Below, one piece after another: positions 17,026 to 27,365 of a DNA stretch of 64,000 nucleotides (position 1 is the stretch's first letter; each line of letters begins with the position of its first letter). The stretch is from Streptomyces nojiriensis (GTDB lineage Bacteria; Actinomycetota; Actinomycetes; Streptomycetales; Streptomycetaceae): positions 4,775,001 to 4,839,000 of the forward strand of contig NZ_CP071139.1 in NCBI RefSeq assembly GCF_017639205.1. The letters run 5' to 3'. Made by a program: the position numbers and the translations under genes. The notes under the pieces were generated by a model. It made no database searches and had not been told where the DNA came from. It worked only from the letters and a program-made list of their open reading frames with translations.

Positions 17026-17885
17026 CCGGAGCCGTTCCGTTCGGCGGTGTCGGCTGCGGCCTCGTCGGCCCACCGCAGCGCCAGGTCGGCCGCCTTGCGG
17101 GAGGCCTCGGCTACGGCCTGGGCGGGGTCGGCGCCGGTGGCGGCGGCCTGCGCGGCCGCGTAGCCGACCAGGAAGGTGGTCAGCGGGGCGGCGGGCCGGG
17201 CGACGCCGTGGGCGGCGTCCCGGGCGAGGTCGAGCAGGGTCTTGGTGTCGACGGGGAGGTCGATGCCCAGCTCACTCTTGACGGCGGTGATCCATTGCTC
17301 CAGCACGCCTCCATGCTCCCTGATCCGGGCGCGGGCGGCGGCGAGATCGTCCCAGGTGTCGCAGTCGAAGGAGGCGAGGGGCCGGGACGTGACGCGGGCG
17401 AGGTCCAGTTCGGCGGTGAGCGCACGGAGCGGGAGCCCGGTGAGAGCGCCGTGCTCGGCGGCGAGCAGGGCGATCTCCCGGCGCAGCGGCTCGGCCCGGT
17501 AGGCGGCGACCAGCGGCTGGTCCCGGCCGTCGGGGTCCCGCAGCATCGCCCCGTCCGCGCCGGGGGCGTCCAGCAGGGCCCGTACGGTTTCCCGGTCGAG
17601 GAACGGCAGGTCGGCGGAGAGTACGAGGACCAGCCCGGCGGTGGTCCGGCGCAGCCCGGCGTCCAGCGCGGCCACGGGGCCGCCGCCGGGCGGGTCCTCC
17701 CGGGTCCAGCACACCGGGCGCGCGGTGGCCCGGCGGCCGCCGACCACGACGGTGGTCCGGGCGTCCGGGCAGGCGTCGAGCACGCGGTCGAGGAGTGCGC
17801 GGCCGCCGACGCTCAGCGCGGGCTTGTCGGCCCCGCCGAGGCGCCGCGCGGCGCCGCCGGCCAGCACGATCGCGTCGTAGCTCAT
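17022..17885 (-). CDS. mobA: Molybdenum cofactor guanylyltransferase (MobA) fused to DUF6457-like domain
   Basis: 287 residues. The N-terminal ~190 residues are a nucleotidyltransferase: AIVLAGGAARRLGGADKPAL is the GTP-binding loop, and LVLSADLPFLDRETV and DQPLVAAYRAEPL are typical of MobA, which attaches GMP to molybdenum cofactor. The C-terminal ~90 residues (LEQWITAVKSELGIDLPVD..., PLTTFLVGYAAAQAA) form a small helical domain found alone or fused to MobA in actinobacteria. ATG 17885 gives the expected short N-terminus. It is the first gene of a minus-strand mobA-moeA-channel run. Confidence 0.85.
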   Translation of the reverse strand: MSYDAIVLAGGAARRLGGADKPALSVGGRALLDRVLDACPDARTTVVVGGRRATARPVCWTREDPPGGGPVAALDAGLRRTTAGLVLVLSADLPFLDRETVRALLDAPGADGAMLRDPDGRDQPLVAAYRAEPLRREIALLAAEHGALTGLPLRALTAELDLARVTSRPLASFDCDTWDDLAAARARIREHGGVLEQWITAVKSELGIDLPVDTKTLLDLARDAAHGVARPAAPLTTFLVGYAAAQAAATGADPAQAVAEASRKAADLALRWADEAAADTAERNGSG

Positions 17886-17966
17886 GCCCTTGAGTATGCG
17901 GCGACCATGTCCCTGGCGGGACCCGCACTTTCCGGGCCTCACTCCGCCGGGTGCGGCGCCGTTGCC

Positions 17967-18013
17967 GGGGGCGCTGCCCCCGGACCCCCGTGCCTCAATC
18001 GCCGGCGAGGCTG
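17967..18013. repeat. Short variant of the GC-rich intergenic repeat
   Basis: GGGGGCGCTGCCCCCGGACC is followed by CCCGTGCCTCAATCGCCGGCG. It shares the CCCCCGGACCCCCG and GCCTCAA modules with the copies at 2004 and 13429, but has CAATCGCCGGCGAGGCTG instead of the CTCCCCC hairpin. This is the second common arrangement of these modules in Streptomyces intergenic DNA. Confidence 0.6.
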
Positions 18014-18055
18014 AAGGTGGCGGGGCTGAGGGTGGCGGGGCTGAAGGTGGCGGAA
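18011..18055. repeat. 15-bp tandem repeat, three copies
   Basis: CTGAAGGTGGCGGGG, CTGAGGGTGGCGGGG and CTGAAGGTGGCGGAA lie head to tail between the bpa terminator and the 17967 repeat. No coding or regulatory role is evident; likely slippage in non-coding DNA. Confidence 0.75.
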
Positions 18056-18096
18056 GCGGGTCCGGGCCGCGCCGGGGCGTGGGCCGGACCCGCTTC
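18053..18096 (-). terminator. Terminator of the bpa gene
   Basis: A perfect 13-bp stem, GAAGCGGGTCCGG at 18053-18065 against 18084-18096, with an 18-nt GC-rich loop, begins 20 nt after the bpa stop on the minus strand. Confidence 0.7.
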
Positions 18097-18115
18097 TTCC
18101 GCTGTCCGCCGGAGG

Positions 18116-18655
18116 CTAGAGGTAGGGGCCCGAGCGGATCGCGCCGTGGCCGCCGTCCTCGTCGTCGTCGTGCGGACCGCCCGGCGGGAGGGCGCGGCGC
18201 ATCTGCTCCAACTGGGCCCGCGCCGCCATCTGCTGTGCGAACAGGGCCGTCTGGATGCCGTGGAAGAGGCCCTCCAGCCAGCCCACCAACTGGGCCTGGG
18301 CGATCCGGAGTTCGGCCTCCGAGGGAATGGCCTCCTCGGTGAACGGGAGCGACAGGCGCTCCAGTTCCTCCACGAGCTCCGGAGCCAGGCCGTCTTCCAG
18401 CTCCTTGACCGAGGCGGCATGGATGTCCTTGAGCCGGACCCGGCTCGCCTCGTCGAGAGGCGCGGCGCGTACCTCTTCCAGGAGTTGCTTGATCATGCTG
18501 CCGATCCGCATGACCTTGGCGGGCTGTTCGACCATTTCCGTCACCGGGACCTCGCGCGACTCGTCATCGGCGTCGCCGACGGCCGTCCCGTCCTGTCCCA
18601 CGATCAGAACGTGCGGGGGGCTGTCCTGCGACCGTTCACTCCTCGGCATCTCCAT
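18116..18655 (-). CDS. bpa: Bacterial proteasome activator Bpa (PafE)
   Basis: 179 residues of the former DUF2587 family. Bpa forms an ATP-independent ring that opens the 20S proteasome gate. Conserved stretches are VEQPAKVMRIGSMIKQLLEE, ASRVRLKDIHAASVKELEDG and LAPELVEELERLSLPF. The helix-rich core is followed by QLVGWLEGLFHGIQTALFAQQ and an acidic/Gly tail ending in GPYL, close to the GQYL gate-opening terminus known for mycobacterial Bpa and Mpa. The start is uncertain: ATG 18655, ATG 18649 or GTG 18673. It is monocistronic with its own terminator. Proteasome genes are not in the window. Confidence 0.9.
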   Translation of the reverse strand: MEMPRSERSQDSPPHVLIVGQDGTAVGDADDESREVPVTEMVEQPAKVMRIGSMIKQLLEEVRAAPLDEASRVRLKDIHAASVKELEDGLAPELVEELERLSLPFTEEAIPSEAELRIAQAQLVGWLEGLFHGIQTALFAQQMAARAQLEQMRRALPPGGPHDDDEDGGHGAIRSGPYL

Positions 18656-18761
18656 GCCGTCATTCTCTCGCACACCTCCGTCCTCACTCGGTGTGCCCCC
18701 GTACAGTCGTGATCCACCCTGTACGGGGGCACCAGCCTGGGACCGCCCCCGGGCCCCGGCG

Positions 18762-21622
18762 CTACCCCGCGGCCCGGCGGGCCAGCGCGCCGCTGGAGCG
18801 GGTGACCAGGGCCGCCAGCAGGGCCGCGCCGATCGGAACCACGACGACCAGCCCGCCGAGGGTCTCCCACGGCACGGAGATCGGCACGAACGGCACCGCT
18901 TCCGTCATCGCCGAGAAGCCCTGCGCGATCGACTCCTGATAGAGCGCATCGGCTTCCCGCTGCTCGGTCAGGCGCAGGCCGACGGCGGGCAGGATCCCGG
19001 CCGCCGAGCCCAGGACGACGCCCATCAGGGCGACCACCCCGCACTGGAAGCCGCTCAGCGTCCGCCGCACCCGCGGCGCCGCGCCCACCGCGGCCAGCGT
19101 CTTCAGGTCGGCCTCCGCGTCGGCCTGGGCCAGCCCGGTGGCGATGCCGGCCGCACCGATGGTGACGAGCCCCGCGAAGACGGCGAGGGCCAGCATGACG
19201 AGGCTGTTGTCGCCCTGGTAGCCCGCCTCGATGCGCAGGGAGGCCTCCACGCCCATCCGGTCGATCTCCCCGTCCATCCGCTGGCGCTGCTCGCTGGTCG
19301 GCGCCCCGTCGAGGCTGAAGTACGAGCCCACCGGCGCGGTGACCAGCCCGGCGGCCTTGGCCGCCGAGGGCGGCAGGATCAGCTCGATGCCCCAGCTCTC
19401 GGCCGAGTCGGGTGCCAGGTGGACGGGGAGGACCTTGTCCTCACCGGGCGTCTCGTCGTAGTGCCCGCGCATGATGTCGTCCTCGCCCTGTTCGGTGATG
19501 ATCCGCAGGGTGAGCTTGCCGTCCTTGACCTGGCGCTTGTCGAAGGAGACGGCCTGGCCGGCCTTGAGCGCGGCCACGGAGCCCGGGTCGGTGACCGCGA
19601 GCACGCCCAGCACCTGCTCGTCGCCGACGACGACGGAGTGCTGCGTGCCGTGCCGGGGTTCCTGGCAGCGCCAGTCCTGGCGCAGTTCCTTGCGCTGCGC
19701 GTCGGAGAAGGCCGCGCTGCTCTTGGGGTCCTCGTAGAGCGGGCAGCGCTGCTCCTTGGGCGTGATGACCTCGGCGCGGCCGCAGCCGGGGTCCGAGGAG
19801 AACGACTCGCAGCCGGGCTTGCCGACGACCAGCCGGTCGATGTCCGCCCGCCGGGCCAGCGGCAGTTCCTTGGCGAGGGCCTCGCGCAGGGCGGGCACGT
19901 CCTTGTACGCGCTGTTCTCGGTGGTCTCCAGCACCCCGGTTCCGTGCGGCAGTTCGGCCTGGTACTCGTGGCGCATCTGGACGTCGTAGCTCTGCTGGTA
20001 CGTCGCCACGGCGACGGTTCCGGCGACGGCGGCCAGTACGGCGGCCACGGCGGGCGCCGTACGCCCGCGGTTGCGCACGGCGTCGCGCAGCGCGAGCCGC
20101 GGCGACAGTGGCAGCCACCGCCCGAGCCGGCCGAACAGGCCGACCAGGATCGGGGTGAGGGCGACGATGCCGAGTTCGGCGAGGGCGCTGCCGCCCGCCA
20201 CGACGGTGCTGCCCAGCTTCGAGGTGGTGCCGTAGAGGGCGATCGCGGTGCCTGCGGCGACGGCGATCAGGCCGAGGACGGGCAGCACCCGGTTGGCGCG
20301 GCGGATGCCGCGGCGGCCGGTCAGCGAGGCCAGCACGGTCTGCCGGGAGGCGGTGACGGCCGGGACGATCGCGGCCAGCAGGCCGGTGATCACGGCGAGC
20401 AGGGCGATGCCGGCCAGTTCCAGCGGGCGCAAGTCGAAGCCGCCGAAGCGGTTTCCGAGCCCCTCCTCCAGCACCGGCCGCAGTACGACGGTGAGCAGGA
20501 CGCCGACGACGGTGCCGGTGACGGCGGCGACGGCGCCGAGGACCAGGCCGCCGGAGAGCACGATGGAGCGGATGTGGCGCCGGTCGCCCCCGTTGGCGCC
20601 GACCAGGCCCAGCTGGCGGCGCGAGCGGCGGGCGCCGACCGCGAAGGCCGGTCCGGCGAGCAGGCAGATCTCCAGCATGGCCAGGCCCACGACGGTGGCC
20701 AGGATGGCCATCTCGACGGTCTTGTTGCCGTCGCGCTCGACCATCGCCTTCGGCTCGTCCCGGTAGAGCGGGATCTCGGAGTCGGCGGGCGGGTCGAGGA
20801 CGACCGCGCGGGAGGTGACGACCAGGCCCTTGGCGTTGGCCGCCTTGACCGCGTCCCAGGTGACGCCCGCGTCGCCGCCGACCTTGACCAGGTACTTCTC
20901 GTCGGGGGTCAGTGTGCGCCCGCCGGACGCCACCAGCGCCTTGTTCAGCGGGTCGATCAGGGTGCCGGGCGGGGCGATGAGCTCGGGGCGCCCGAGTTCG
21001 TCCGGCAGCTCGTAGGCGCCGACGATCTTGTACGGGGAAGCGGCACCGCGCGGGGTGACCGAGGAGCCGACGAAGAGGCCGGACTCCTTCAGGAAGGCCC
21101 GGGTGGCGATGACCTCGCCGGGGTCCTTGGGCAGCCGGCCGCGGTCGAGCGTGACCATGCCCTTCACCAGGGGGCTGTGCGTGTCGAGTTCGCGCAGCTG
21201 GGTCTCGAGCAGCCCGTGCGTGGTGCGGACCTTGGTGTAGCCGCTGCTGTCCTTGACGACCTGGGTCCCGGGCGGGAGCGCGGACCCCACCGGTTCCGGC
21301 TTCTCCCGCGGGAACTTCGAGGGGTCGTAGTCCTTGTAGCCGCCGACGGGCGAGGATCTCGTGCCGTCGGGGTTCTGGTTGATGGGCCCGGAGATGTGCG
21401 AGTGGCCCACCCGTGCGTCGGCGGCGCCGATCATCCGGGTGAGGGTCTGCTCGGGGGAGAGTTCGGCACTGCGCAGTGTGAGGTCGGCGGCGCTGACCCC
21501 GACGATCGGCAGGGCGAGCATCGCGAGGACGAGGGAGCTGCGGCCCTTGGCGCGCCAGGCGTCGCGGCGGGCTATGCGCAGGGCCGCGATCCAGGAGTGG
21601 TACCAGCCTTGGAGCGGAGAGG

Positions 21623-21626
<4 letters not shown>
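18762..21626 (-). CDS. FtsX-like ABC transporter permease
   Basis: 954 residues. An N-terminal membrane helix (SSLVLAMLALPIVGVSAADL) is followed by a large extracytoplasmic domain (~60-300), a central group of helices with FtsX-type spacing (ILATVVGLAMLEICLLAGPAF; GGLVLGAVAAVTGTVVGVLL; ALLAVITGLLAAIVPAV), a second extracytoplasmic domain (~550-770) and three C-terminal helices. This MacB/FtsX two-repeat layout belongs to type VII ABC systems, which do mechanical work or release lipids, peptides or drugs rather than import solutes. The GTG start overlaps the ATPase stop (GTGA), so the two form one transporter, probably under PadR control. Confidence 0.88.
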
Positions 21627-22375
<749 letters not shown>

Positions 22376-22400
22376 GGAGTGTCCCCCCTGGAACGGTGGT

Positions 22401-23054
22401 TCAGCCGCGGCGCGTACGAGCGGTACGGGGCGGGGTGGCGGTGGTCGGGGCCGGGGTCTCGGCTGCGGCGGCCTGGGGTGGTTCGTGTTCCGCGGCTCTC
22501 CGGTCGGCCGGCAGGGAGAGCCGGACGAGCCGGGCTTCGCAGTGGTCCAGCCAGCGGGCCTCGGCCTCGGTCTGGAAGATCAGCTGTTCCAGGACGAGCA
22601 GCCAGGCCACGTCGTCGCGTTCGCGGGACCGGCCGCTCTCGACCGCGGCGAGCGCCGTGGCCTTGAGCCGGGTGTAGTCCTGCATCGCCTTGATCGTGGC
22701 GTGCCGCTGGGACTGGATGACGGCGCGGATGTCCACACCGGGGGCGCCCACGGCCATGGCGAGCTTGATGGACAGCTCGTCGCGGGGCGGGTTGGCCCGG
22801 TCGACGGGGCGCCCGTACCACTGGAGCAGCTCGGTGCGCCCGGCGTCGGTGATGGCGTAGAGGGTGTGGCCGGCGGCGTCCTCCCCGTCGGGGACGACGA
22901 GGCCGTCCCGTTCGAGACGGGCGAGGGTCGTGTACACCTGCCCGACGTTGAGCGGCCAGGTGGAGCCGGTGCGGGATTCGAACTCGGTGCGCAGCTGGGA
23001 GCCGTACCGAGGACCCCGTTCCAGCAGGGCGAGTAGCCCGTGACGGATCGACAT
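22401..23054 (-). CDS. PadR family transcriptional regulator
   Basis: 217 residues. The N-terminal winged helix is typical PadR (MSIRHGLLALLERGPRYGSQLRTEF; VGQVYTTLARLERDGLV; YAITDAGRTELLQW). The C-terminal helical dimerisation domain (IKAMQDYTRLKATALAAVE; WLLVLEQLIFQTEAEARWLDHCEARL) follows, then an Ala/Pro/Thr tail. It is first in an operon with an ABC ATPase and permease and most likely represses it. Its ATG lies inside a 26-bp palindrome, which argues for tight autorepression and a leaderless mRNA. Confidence 0.88.
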   Translation of the reverse strand: MSIRHGLLALLERGPRYGSQLRTEFESRTGSTWPLNVGQVYTTLARLERDGLVVPDGEDAAGHTLYAITDAGRTELLQWYGRPVDRANPPRDELSIKLAMAVGAPGVDIRAVIQSQRHATIKAMQDYTRLKATALAAVESGRSRERDDVAWLLVLEQLIFQTEAEARWLDHCEARLVRLSLPADRRAAEHEPPQAAAAETPAPTTATPPRTARTRRG

Positions 23055-23091
23055 ACTCGGTATGTATACCGAGTATGTTCGCGCGCGGCAA
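23052..23091 (-). promoter_or_regulatory. PadR operator and leaderless promoter
   Basis: Perfect 12-bp arms CATACTCGGTAT (23052-23063) and ATACCGAGTATG (23066-23077) with a 2-bp spacer. On the minus strand, TTGCCG (-35, 23086-23091) and TATACA (-10, 23063-23068) are 17 bp apart. The ATG of padR begins 8 nt after the -10 box, so the transcript should start at or next to the start codon. The operator covers the -10, the start point and the ATG. Confidence 0.8.
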
Positions 23092-23151
23092 CCGTCCTGA
23101 GGCGTACGCCGCAGGGGGGACGCCCGCCCGGAGGGGGGAGGTCCGGGCCGC

Positions 23152-23664
23152 TCAGATCCCCCGGCGCAGGCGCATCCCGAGGTAGCCGAGACCGAGGCCC
23201 ATCAGGGCGAATCCGGTACCGAGCGGCAGTATGTGCGCGGCCAGGTCGGCGGCCCGGTCGTTGGGCGCGGTGCCGAGGGCGGTGACCACCGACGGCGGCG
23301 GACTCGGGGCGGCGACGGCGGCGGTCGGCCGCGGCGGTGTCGGTGGCGGCGGCGGTGGCTGTGCCTGTGGCGGTGGGGAGGGCTCGGCGCGCGGGGGGTA
23401 CACCGGCAGCGGCCGGGAGGCCACCGTCAGCTCCGGGTTCGCGGGCTCGCCGGCCGGCCGCCCGGGGTGTTCGCGCCCGACTCCGGCGACGCTGCCGGCC
23501 AGCTCCTCGTAGGGGTCGTCGGGCGAGGCGGGTGCGGCGGGTGCGGCGACGTGCCCGGCCGGGGCGAGGAAGGGGCCGGCGTACGCGGAAGCGGTGGGCG
23601 CGAGCGCGGCGGCGGCGAGGGCCGCGCAGGCCAGCCAGTGCGGCGGGCGGAAGCCTTGGATCAC
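23152..23664 (-). CDS. Secreted or membrane-anchored proline-rich protein
   Basis: 170 residues. The N-terminus WLACAALAAAALAPTASAYAG is a signal peptide with a likely cleavage after ASA. A long Pro-rich stretch follows (PSPPPQAQPPPPPPTPPRP, ~90-120) that could span the cell wall. The C-terminus LPLGTGFALMGLGLGYLGMRLRRGI is one membrane helix with a positively charged end, like a stop-transfer anchor. No catalytic domain is visible. It resembles small Streptomyces surface proteins of unknown role. GTG 23664 follows GGGAGGGG. It is separate from the padR operon and transcribed towards it. Confidence 0.65.
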   Translation of the reverse strand: MIQGFRPPHWLACAALAAAALAPTASAYAGPFLAPAGHVAAPAAPASPDDPYEELAGSVAGVGREHPGRPAGEPANPELTVASRPLPVYPPRAEPSPPPQAQPPPPPPTPPRPTAAVAAPSPPPSVVTALGTAPNDRAADLAAHILPLGTGFALMGLGLGYLGMRLRRGI

Positions 23665-23746
23665 GGGGAGCCCCTCCCGTCCCGAGCCACGAGCTGCTCG
23701 CTGCGCGTCAGAGATATGCGCCCAGATTTACATAGTGGGGCAAAAG

Positions 23747-23785
23747 CGGCATCCCGGACGCCCCATCGGGGTGCCCGGGATGCCG
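23747..23785 (-). terminator. Intrinsic terminator of the PASTA kinase gene
   Basis: Stem CGGCATCCCGG (23747-23757) against CCGGGATGCCG (23775-23785), with an inner CCCC/GGGG helix. On the minus strand it is followed by CTTTTG, a short T-run. It lies ~50 nt after the kinase stop. Confidence 0.75.
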
Positions 23786-23837
23786 GTGTGTCGGACTGCG
23801 CCGCGTGCGGCGCCGCTTGTCGCGCCCTGCGGGGCCG

Positions 23838-25511
23838 CTATTCGGGGTTGCCGGTCGACACGGTCAGCGTGTACTCCGTGCCCTCCTTGGCGATCTTGTC
23901 GCCGGCGGTCGGGGTCTGGAACAGCACCGTGTCCTTGCCGTACACGGCCTCGTCCTTGTACTCGATCTTGTACTTGCCGCCCGAGGCCTGGATGCACTCC
24001 TTCACGGAGAGCAGGTTCTTGTACTTGAGGTCCGGCGCCATGTACTTGCCGGCCTCGCTGTAGTGCTTCACCGGCTCCGTGCACTTCTTCGGGTCGATCG
24101 TGCGCGTCAGGTCGGGTCCCTTGTACCCGGCCTTCGCGGAGGCCGGCGCGGACGCGGAGCTCGCCGGGTCCGCCGTGGTGCCCCCCTTGTCCTTGTCGCC
24201 GCCCTGCATGATCGCCGCGATCAGACCGCCCACGGCCAGCAGGGCCACCGCGATCGCGCCGATGACCACGGGCCTGTTCCGCCTGCCGTCACCGGACGCC
24301 GCGGACGGCGCGGACGGCGCGGCCGTCGGGGAGATCGTGTACGGCGGCGGGGTCTGCGGCGCGTACTGCTGCTGCGGCGGGGGCGTGTGCGGGTAGGCGT
24401 AGCCGCCCTGCGCGTGCTGCTGCGGGGCCGGGGCCGGGGTGGGCGCGTACGGGGCCGGCGGCGGGGTGTGCGGCGCCTGGTACGGCTGCTGCACCGACTG
24501 CGGGGACGCCTGGTACCCGGACTCCACCGGCGGGAACACGGCCGAGGCCACGCCCGCGCCACTGCTCAGGGGCCCCTGGCCCTGGACGATGACCGGTGCC
24601 CCGGTCTGCCCGGAGCCCAGCACCCGCGCGACCTCGTCCCCCATGGCCGCGGCCGTGGGGAAACGCTCGTTCGGGTTCTTCTTCAGGGCCCGTGCCACCA
24701 GCGCGTCCATCGCCGGGGTCAGCGACCGGTTGATGGAGGACGGGGCGACCGGCTCCTCCTGCACGTGGGCGTACGCGATGGCCAGCGGCGAGTCCGCGTC
24801 GAACGGGATCCGCCCGGTCAGCAGCTGGAACAGCATGATGCCGACCGAGTAGAGGTCGGAACGGGCGTCGACCCCGCGCCCCAGCGCCTGTTCGGGCGAG
24901 AGGTACTGGGGGGTGCCGACGACCATGCCGGTCTGCGTCATCGAGGTGACCCCCGACTGCATGGCGCGGGCGATGCCGAAGTCCATCACCTTGACCACGC
25001 CGCGCTTGTTCACCATGACGTTGCCGGGCTTGATGTCGCGGTGGACGAGCCCCATCTCGTGGCTGGTCTCCAGGGCGGCCAGCACGTCGGCCGTCACCTT
25101 CAGCGCCTTGTCCGCGGGCATGGCCCCGTGCCGGCGGATGTCCTCCTCCAGCACCGAGCCGAGCGGCCGGCCCTCCACGTACTCCATGACGATGTACGGC
25201 ATCACCGCGCCGTCAGCCGCGGCCGAGCCGCCGAACGTCACTTCGCCTTCGCCGGTGTCGAAGACCGAGACGATGTTCGTGTGCGACAGTTTCGCTACAG
25301 CCTGGGCCTCGCGGCGGAATCGTTCGCGGAAGGACTGCTCGCGGCCGAGGTCGCTGTGCAGCGTCTTGATGGCGACCTGCCGGTCGAGGGCCGAGTCGTA
25401 CGCCAGGTACACGGACGCCATGCCGCCCGCACCCAGCAAGTCCCTTAGCTGGTAACGGCCACCGGCCAGAGAGCCGCCCGCGTACTGGCCCTGAGTGCCG
25501 TCCTGGCTCAT
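23838..25511 (-). CDS. Ser/Thr protein kinase with PASTA domain
   Basis: 557 residues. Kinase domain ~20-280: Gly-loop LGAGGMASVYLA, catalytic Lys in QVAIKTL, HRDIKPGNVMV (~155), VMDFGIAR and GTPQYLSPEQ. A Pro/Gln/Ala-rich juxtamembrane linker (~330-430) leads to one membrane helix (VVIGAIAVALLAVGGLIAAIM) and an extracellular C-terminus with a PASTA-like repeat (YKIEYKDEAVYGKDTVLFQTPTAGDKI...). PASTA domains bind peptidoglycan fragments, so this is a candidate cell-wall sensor. ATG 25511 has GAGGGGAAG upstream. It is divergent from a second kinase at 25741. Confidence 0.9.
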   Translation of the reverse strand: MSQDGTQGQYAGGSLAGGRYQLRDLLGAGGMASVYLAYDSALDRQVAIKTLHSDLGREQSFRERFRREAQAVAKLSHTNIVSVFDTGEGEVTFGGSAAADGAVMPYIVMEYVEGRPLGSVLEEDIRRHGAMPADKALKVTADVLAALETSHEMGLVHRDIKPGNVMVNKRGVVKVMDFGIARAMQSGVTSMTQTGMVVGTPQYLSPEQALGRGVDARSDLYSVGIMLFQLLTGRIPFDADSPLAIAYAHVQEEPVAPSSINRSLTPAMDALVARALKKNPNERFPTAAAMGDEVARVLGSGQTGAPVIVQGQGPLSSGAGVASAVFPPVESGYQASPQSVQQPYQAPHTPPPAPYAPTPAPAPQQHAQGGYAYPHTPPPQQQYAPQTPPPYTISPTAAPSAPSAASGDGRRNRPVVIGAIAVALLAVGGLIAAIMQGGDKDKGGTTADPASSASAPASAKAGYKGPDLTRTIDPKKCTEPVKHYSEAGKYMAPDLKYKNLLSVKECIQASGGKYKIEYKDEAVYGKDTVLFQTPTAGDKIAKEGTEYTLTVSTGNPE

Positions 25512-25740
25512 GACTGTTGCTTCCCCTCGGGATGTGTCCCCACGCCGCTGGCCGGGCGCATATGGCGCCCAGTCTGCCCGAGGGCAAGCACACGTCAAGC
25601 CAGGTACCCGTTCCGTGACCACATGGGCACAGGCGGCCTTGTCCGAACGGTGACCGGTTCCGAGGCTGTAGCGTTCACCGGAGCACCGACGAAGAGGACG
25701 ACCGCTGAGCGGCGACCGAGAGATACGACGGCGAGGACTG

Positions 25741-27363
25741 ATGGCACCCGAACCCGATGGAAACGGCGCCGGGATGACCGATGGTCCTGAGCACTGGGGC
25801 GCCGGCGGCCTGGTGGGAGACGGCCGTTACCGGATGACGCACCGGCTGGGCCGCGGCGGCATGGCCGAGGTGTTCGCGGCCGAGGACGTCCGGCTGGGCC
25901 GGACCGTCGCCGTGAAGCTGCTGCGCGCGGACCTCGCCGAGGACCCGGTGTCCAAGGCCCGCTTCACGCGCGAGGCGCAGTCCGTCGCCGGACTCAACCA
26001 CCACGCCGTCGTCGCCGTGTACGACTCGGGCGAGGACAAGGTCGGCCCCAACACCGTCCCGTACATCGTCATGGAGCTCGTCGAGGGCCGCACCATCCGC
26101 GACCTCCTGCTCAGTGCCGAGGCGCCGGGCCCCGAGCAGGCGCTCATCATCACCTCGGGCGTGCTCGAAGCCCTCGCGTACTCGCACCAGCACGGCATCG
26201 TGCACCGCGACATCAAGCCCGCGAACGTCATCATCACCGAGACCGGCGCGGTCAAGGTGATGGACTTCGGCATCGCCCGCGCCCTGCACGGCGCCCAGTC
26301 GACGATGACCCAGACCGGCATGGTCATGGGCACCCCGCAGTACCTGTCGCCCGAGCAGGCCCTCGGCAAGGCCGTCGACCACCGCTCCGACCTGTACGCG
26401 ACCGGCTGCCTGCTGTACGAACTGCTCGCGCTGCGTCCCCCGTTCACCGGCGAGACCCCGCTGTCGGTGGTCTACCAGCACGTCCAGGACGCGCCGGTGC
26501 CGCCCTCGCAGCTGCCGGAGGGGCGTCATCTCCCGCAGGAGCTCGACGGCCTGGTCATGCGCTCCCTCGCCAAGGATCCGGACGACCGGTTCCAGAGCGC
26601 CGAGGAGATGCGCGGACTGGTCCAGTACGCGCTCCAGATGCTGCACGACCAGGGGCCGAACACCGGTACCTGGAGCACCGGCCCGGTCACCATGTCCCTG
26701 CCGCACGGGCGGGGCGGCGCCTCTGCCACCACGGCCATGCCCCTGCCCGGGAACGGCGGCCAGCAGCAGTACGGGGCGCACGCCTCGACCTCGCAGTTCC
26801 AGCAGCCGATGGTGCCGTCGCTGAACCCGGACGACGGCTCGGCCTTCCCCGGGGGCCACGGCCCGGCCGGCAACGGCGGCTACGACGGGTACGACGGCTA
26901 CGACGACCGCGGTGGCGGCGGCAGCCGTTGGAAGGCGTGGCTGTTCGCGGTCCTCGCGATCGTCGCGGTCATGGGCGGCGTGGCCTACGCCGTCAACAGC
27001 GTGGGCAAGACGGACAAGAAGAAGCCGGAGACCACCCAGAGCACTCCGAACGACCAGCCGAGCAAGTCCGCCTCCCCGAACCTCACCCAGCCGCCGGCGA
27101 CCCAGGACAACCCCCCGGCCACCGCCGACAATTCGCCCCCGCCGACCCGGAGCCGGACGCAGAGCTTCAGCCCGACGCCGACGGCCACCGCGACGCACAC
27201 GCCGACGGGCACGGCCTCGCCGAGCAGCTCGCCGGTGACGAAGTCCCCGACGGCCCCGCCGACGACGCCGTCGACGAAGCCGTCGACGAAGCCCACGGAG
27301 ACGAGCGGCGGCGGCGCAGGCGGCGCGGTCGGCGGCGGTGGCGCCCCCAGCTCGGAGGAGTGA
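25741..27363 (+). CDS. Ser/Thr protein kinase, single-pass membrane
   Basis: 540 residues. Kinase domain ~30-290: LGRGGMAEVFAAEDV, catalytic Lys in TVAVKLLRADL (~58), HRDIKPANVII (~154), VMDFGIARAL, GTPQYLSPEQALGKAVD. A Gly/Tyr/Asp linker (GGYDGYDGYDDRGGGG) precedes one membrane helix (AWLFAVLAIVAVMGGVAYAV). The extracellular part is a Pro/Ser/Thr-rich, disordered chain with no PASTA repeat, ending GGGGAPSSEE. It is divergent from the PASTA kinase with 229 bp between starts, so the two may be co-regulated. A strong double-stem terminator follows. Confidence 0.9.
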   Translation: MAPEPDGNGAGMTDGPEHWGAGGLVGDGRYRMTHRLGRGGMAEVFAAEDVRLGRTVAVKLLRADLAEDPVSKARFTREAQSVAGLNHHAVVAVYDSGEDKVGPNTVPYIVMELVEGRTIRDLLLSAEAPGPEQALIITSGVLEALAYSHQHGIVHRDIKPANVIITETGAVKVMDFGIARALHGAQSTMTQTGMVMGTPQYLSPEQALGKAVDHRSDLYATGCLLYELLALRPPFTGETPLSVVYQHVQDAPVPPSQLPEGRHLPQELDGLVMRSLAKDPDDRFQSAEEMRGLVQYALQMLHDQGPNTGTWSTGPVTMSLPHGRGGASATTAMPLPGNGGQQQYGAHASTSQFQQPMVPSLNPDDGSAFPGGHGPAGNGGYDGYDGYDDRGGGGSRWKAWLFAVLAIVAVMGGVAYAVNSVGKTDKKKPETTQSTPNDQPSKSASPNLTQPPATQDNPPATADNSPPPTRSRTQSFSPTPTATATHTPTGTASPSSSPVTKSPTAPPTTPSTKPSTKPTETSGGGAGGAVGGGGAPSSEE

Positions 27364-27365
27364 GA

